Source: DASUTW01 sp035513995
Lineage (GTDB): Bacteria > Actinomycetota > UBA4738 > CALAEC01
DNA length: 8,071 bases
Reading direction: 5' to 3'
NCBI GenBank assembly: GCA_035513995.1
Contig: DATKBL010000027.1
Coordinates: forward strand, 1 to 8,071
Part shown: in pieces, positions 6,219 through 8,071 of the stretch
How the letters are laid out: each line of letters begins with the position of its first letter
Numbering within the stretch: position 1 is the first letter of the stretch
Notes under the pieces: generated by a model
The model's input: the letters and a program-made list of their open reading frames with translations, nothing else
What the model was told of the DNA's origin: nothing
Databases searched by the model: none
Translations under genes and position numbers: made by a program

Positions 6219-6674
6219 TCACGCCGCATCGCCGCCGAGGATCACGGCGTCGGCGTCGATCTCGATCAGCAGCTCGGGTTTGATCAGACCGGCCACCTCC
6301 ACGAGCGTGCTGGCCGGGTAGTGCTCGGATCGGAAGAAGCGCGCCCGCTCCTCGTGGATCGCGCGGAACCGCTCGGGGGTCAGGCCCACGACGTAGACGC
6401 GGACCCGGCAGATGTCGTCGATCGAGGCGCCCTGGCCCGCCAGGTCGCCCCGGATCTCCTGGAGCACGAACCTGGTCTGCGTGTGGATGTCGCCCGCGCC
6501 CACCACCTGCAGGTCGTCGTCGAGGGCCACGACCCCCGAGAGCATGATCCAGGTGAACCCGGGGAGATCGAGCCGCACCCCTTTCGAGTGCACGAGCTGG
6601 TCGGTCCCCTCGGCGCCTCGGAGCAGGTCGATGCCCCTGCCGTAGTCGGCGTCGATGATCGTCTTGCCGGTCAT
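6219..6674 (-). CDS. RidA/YjgF/UK114-family protein, arginine-lacking type (first copy)
   Basis: This is a cytoplasmic protein of 151 aa, slightly longer than the usual ~130 because of an N-terminal lead (1-38). Family landmarks are FTWIMLSGVVALDDD (40-54), the helix TQTRFVLQEIRGDLA (65-79), VRVYVVGLTPERF (91-103), and VEVAGL plus LLIEIDADAVI at the end (125-145). The segment matching PARSCVEV of E. coli RidA is PASTLVEV (120-127), with S122 at the position of the catalytic arginine, so standard enamine/imine deaminase activity is not expected. The ATG starts three bases after the DUF1989 stop (TGA-GTT-ATG), suggesting the two proteins act in the same step or on the same intermediate. It shares the overall fold with the RidA-like protein at 1465-1866 but little sequence, so the two probably have different ligands. 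Confidence 0.92.
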   Translation of the reverse strand: MTGKTIIDADYGRGIDLLRGAEGTDQLVHSKGVRLDLPGFTWIMLSGVVALDDDLQVVGAGDIHTQTRFVLQEIRGDLAGQGASIDDICRVRVYVVGLTPERFRAIHEERARFFRSEHYPASTLVEVAGLIKPELLIEIDADAVILGGDAA

Positions 6675-6677
6675 AAC

Positions 6678-7307
6678 TCAGTACACCGCCACCCGGATCG
6701 GGGTCGGGTTGAACCCGTTGCACGGGTTGTTCTCCTGGGGGCAGGCCGTGATCGAGACGAGCAGGTTCATCTCGGCCCGCAGGTCCACGTGGTCCCCCGG
6801 CTTCGACGGCGCGTCCTTGTCGATGGCCACGTGGCCGCCTTCCTCGACCGGGTAGTCGAGGAAGATGTTGAGGCACATCGGGACGTCCTTCCGCTCGAGA
6901 CCCCAGGGGCGGATCGACTCCTCGAAGAGGTCCATGCATCCCTTCGGGGCCGCCTTCTCCTCGCCGTAGCGGAGGACGTCGAGCACGTGCGAGCATGAGC
7001 CGCAGATGATGTCGTTCACGCCCACCGTGTCCTCGACGAAGGTCATCATCGGGTTGGCCTGGTCGGAGTAGAGGACGTGGCCGGTGGTGACGTAGACGGT
7101 TCCGTTGAGCTTCGCGGTGTGCGCGGCCCAGAACTTCTCGGCGAGGTTCTCGAGGTTGTAGCAGATCAGGTCGATGGCCTGCTGTCCCTCCACGTCCTCG
7201 ATCCGGACCGTCTGGCCCACCAGCATCTCGAAGGCGGTGACGCCCTTGGCGGGTACGATCTCGTCTCGGATCGCGGGGCCGGGGAGCTCCGTCGCGGTGG
7301 TCGCCAT
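6678..7307 (-). CDS. DUF1989 family protein (urea-carboxylase-associated / CgdA-CgdB-like)
   Basis: This is a cytoplasmic protein of 209 aa and the first gene of the operon. The family is known from urea-carboxylase loci, where two paralogues (CgdA and CgdB) form carboxyguanidine deiminase in guanidine breakdown; other members are uncharacterised. Visible family motifs are QTVRIEDVEGQQAIDLICYN (32-51), TGHVLYSDQANPMMTF (75-90), CGSCSH (102-107), KGCMDLF (122-128), MCLNIFLDYPV (144-154), PGDHVDLRAEMNLLVSIT (170-187) and CPQENNPCNGFNPTPI (189-204). The cysteines C102, C105, C124, C189 and C196 are candidates for metal binding or catalysis. The start is ATG with AGGAGGG six bases upstream (7320-7314). 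Only one DUF1989 gene is present, and no urea carboxylase or allophanate hydrolase is in the window, so the guanidine role should not be transferred. A C-N bond hydrolysis or deimination of the imported compound is a reasonable guess. Confidence 0.9.
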   Translation of the reverse strand: MATTATELPGPAIRDEIVPAKGVTAFEMLVGQTVRIEDVEGQQAIDLICYNLENLAEKFWAAHTAKLNGTVYVTTGHVLYSDQANPMMTFVEDTVGVNDIICGSCSHVLDVLRYGEEKAAPKGCMDLFEESIRPWGLERKDVPMCLNIFLDYPVEEGGHVAIDKDAPSKPGDHVDLRAEMNLLVSITACPQENNPCNGFNPTPIRVAVY

Positions 7308-7323
7308 GCGCGGCCCTCCTTGG

Positions 7324-7334
7324 TTCTCGGAGAA
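7324..7334. repeat. Short inverted repeat TTCTC-G-GAGAA in the operon leader
   Basis: TTCTC and GAGAA are perfect reverse complements around one base. The repeat lies between the Shine-Dalgarno of the DUF1989 gene and the 7347-7362 inverted repeat, in what would be the 5' leader of the operon mRNA. It could be a second protein-binding site or chance. It does not resemble the half-sites of the larger repeat. Confidence 0.2.
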
Positions 7335-7346
7335 GGCTGGATAGGA

Positions 7347-7362
7347 TATACGATAGTGTATA
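7347..7362. promoter_or_regulatory. Probable operator: inverted repeat TATAC-N6-GTATA
   Basis: A perfect inverted repeat of two 5-base arms with a 6-base spacer (GATAGT) sits in the divergent intergenic region between the regulator and the operon. It is an AT-rich island in GC-rich DNA. Operators of FCD-type GntR regulators are commonly short palindromes with GTA/TAC-like arms, and the regulator gene starts only 45 bases away. It overlaps the -10 box proposed for the operon (7362-7357), so binding would block transcription of the operon and could also affect the regulator's own promoter. The match to a specific known operator was not tested. Confidence 0.5.
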
Positions 7363-7386
7363 GAGGCTCTCCGGGGCCTCGGTCAA
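7357..7386 (-). promoter_or_regulatory. Probable promoter of the nine-gene operon
   Basis: On the minus strand, TTGACC (7386-7381) matches the -35 consensus TTGACA at five of six positions. It is followed after 18 bases by TATACA (7362-7357), a four-of-six -10 match. Transcription would start near 7350 and leave a leader of about 43 bases before the DUF1989 ATG. The spacer contains GAGGC and GCCTC as inverted arms (plus-strand positions 7363-7367 and 7376-7380). The -10 is inside the inverted repeat proposed as the operator. Confidence 0.4.
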
Positions 7387-7407
7387 GTCGAGAGTAGGGA
7401 GGCGAGG

Positions 7408-8067
7408 TTGCGGTCAGGTGAGCGCATGCCCGAGTCGGCGGTCGACCGCGCCTACCGACTGACCCGCGAGGCCATTCTGACGGGTGAGTACCCCCCCGGC
7501 TTCCCCCTTCGCGTCGGCGAGATCGCCGAGCGCAGCGGTGTGAGCTCGATCCCCGTCCGAGAGGCGCTTCGGAGGCTCGAGGCCGAACGGTTCGTGGAGT
7601 CGGTGGCCAACAAGGGCGCTCGCGTCGCCGACCTGTCGTTCCCCGATCTGGCGGATGCGTACCGGCTGCGGATCCTGCTCGAGGTCGAGGCAGTCCGGCT
7701 CGCGCTTCCGGAGCTCGCCGAGGAGGACCTCGAGCGCGCCCGGGGGCTCCTCGAGGACATGACGCGACTGTGGTCGGAGGGGCGGATCGAGGAGGGGCAT
7801 GAGGCGCACCGGAGGCTCCACTTCCTGATCTACGAGAAGGCGGGGTCGACCTGGCTGCTCAACGTGATCAGCTCGATCTGGGATCACACAGAGCGGTACC
7901 GGAGGGTCGCGTTGCGGTGGGGCGCGGAGCCCGAGGAGCTGGGGCCGAGGCACGAGCAGATGCTCGAGGCGCTGCACGGGGGCGATCTCGACGCGGTCAC
8001 GACCGCCGTGCAGCAGCATTTCGAGGAACCGATGCGGGCGATCGAGAACCGAGCGCGGGGGAGCTAG
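7408..8067 (+). CDS. GntR-family transcriptional regulator, FCD (FadR-type) subfamily
   Basis: This is a DNA-binding regulator of 219 aa, transcribed divergently from the operon and probably its ligand-responsive repressor. The N-terminal winged helix-turn-helix spans about 10-76 (AYRLTREAILTGEYPPG, RVGEIAERSGVSSIPVREAL, RRLEAERFVE and the wing NKGARVADLS). The C-terminal all-helical FCD ligand domain spans about 77-212. In FCD domains a metal is usually bound by an Asp and three His; here H138, H182 and H204 fit the histidine positions, and H134 stands where the aspartate is common. The start is uncertain. TTG at 7408 has GGAGG five bases upstream and is taken here; ATG at 7426 would shorten the protein by six residues without touching the domain and has only AGGTG as a ribosome-binding site. 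The effector is probably the imported compound or a carboxylate derived from it, inferred from position and family. Confidence 0.92.
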   Translation: MRSGERMPESAVDRAYRLTREAILTGEYPPGFPLRVGEIAERSGVSSIPVREALRRLEAERFVESVANKGARVADLSFPDLADAYRLRILLEVEAVRLALPELAEEDLERARGLLEDMTRLWSEGRIEEGHEAHRRLHFLIYEKAGSTWLLNVISSIWDHTERYRRVALRWGAEPEELGPRHEQMLEALHGGDLDAVTTAVQQHFEEPMRAIENRARGS

Positions 8068-8071
8068 CCGT

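Noticed and set aside
1465..6674. Assignment to the Rut pyrimidine pathway because of RidA-like (RutC-like) proteins
   Set aside because: No RutA monooxygenase or RutB isochorismatase-type hydrolase is present, and both RidA-like proteins lack the arginine expected in a 3-aminoacrylate deaminase.
6678..7307. Assignment to guanidine degradation (carboxyguanidine deiminase)
   Set aside because: Only one DUF1989 gene is present and no urea carboxylase or allophanate hydrolase is in the window, so the known pathway is not supported.
7363..7380. GAGGC...GCCTC inverted arms as a second operator
   Set aside because: The arms are only five bases, GC-rich and typical of background. They lie in the promoter spacer, and I could not separate them from chance.

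Overview
The window is high-GC bacterial DNA with tightly packed genes, GTG and TTG starts, Shine-Dalgarno sites close to AGGAGG and a lipoprotein beginning MKRLRWLRLA with a lipobox cysteine. This suggests a high-GC Gram-positive bacterium (Actinomycetota or a relative), but nothing here fixes the taxon. There are nine complete minus-strand genes, one complete plus-strand regulator, and possibly the first codons of a further minus-strand gene at the left edge. I see no tRNA, rRNA, CRISPR array, insertion sequence or phage gene.

The nine minus-strand genes run as one apparent operon from about 7307 down to 114, with gaps of at most 37 bases and three 4-base start/stop overlaps. In transcription order they are: a DUF1989 (urea-carboxylase-associated family) protein; a RidA-family protein; a substrate-binding lipoprotein; an ABC permease; an ABC ATPase; a second, divergent ABC permease; a fumarylacetoacetate hydrolase (FAH) family enzyme; a second RidA-family protein; and a carbon-nitrogen hydrolase (nitrilase superfamily) with an extra degenerate half. 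A GntR/FCD-type regulator is transcribed divergently from the 7308-7407 intergenic region. That region holds a perfect 5-6-5 inverted repeat lying over a plausible -10 box of the operon.

Read together, the genes look like a substrate-inducible uptake and breakdown module for a small nitrogen-containing organic compound. A SsuABC/TauABC/ThiY-type importer brings the compound in. DUF1989 and the nitrilase-like enzyme are candidates for breaking C-N bonds, the FAH enzyme for C-C cleavage, decarboxylation or lyase chemistry, and the two RidA-like proteins act on intermediates. The set does not match any pathway I can name. It lacks the urea carboxylase and allophanate hydrolase of guanidine loci, and the RutA/RutB genes of pyrimidine loci. 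The substrate is unknown.

Points worth a second look: both RidA homologues lack the arginine needed for classical imine deamination; the nitrilase has a second half-domain with no cysteine; the binding protein is extremely acidic; and small RNA hairpins flank the binding-protein gene.
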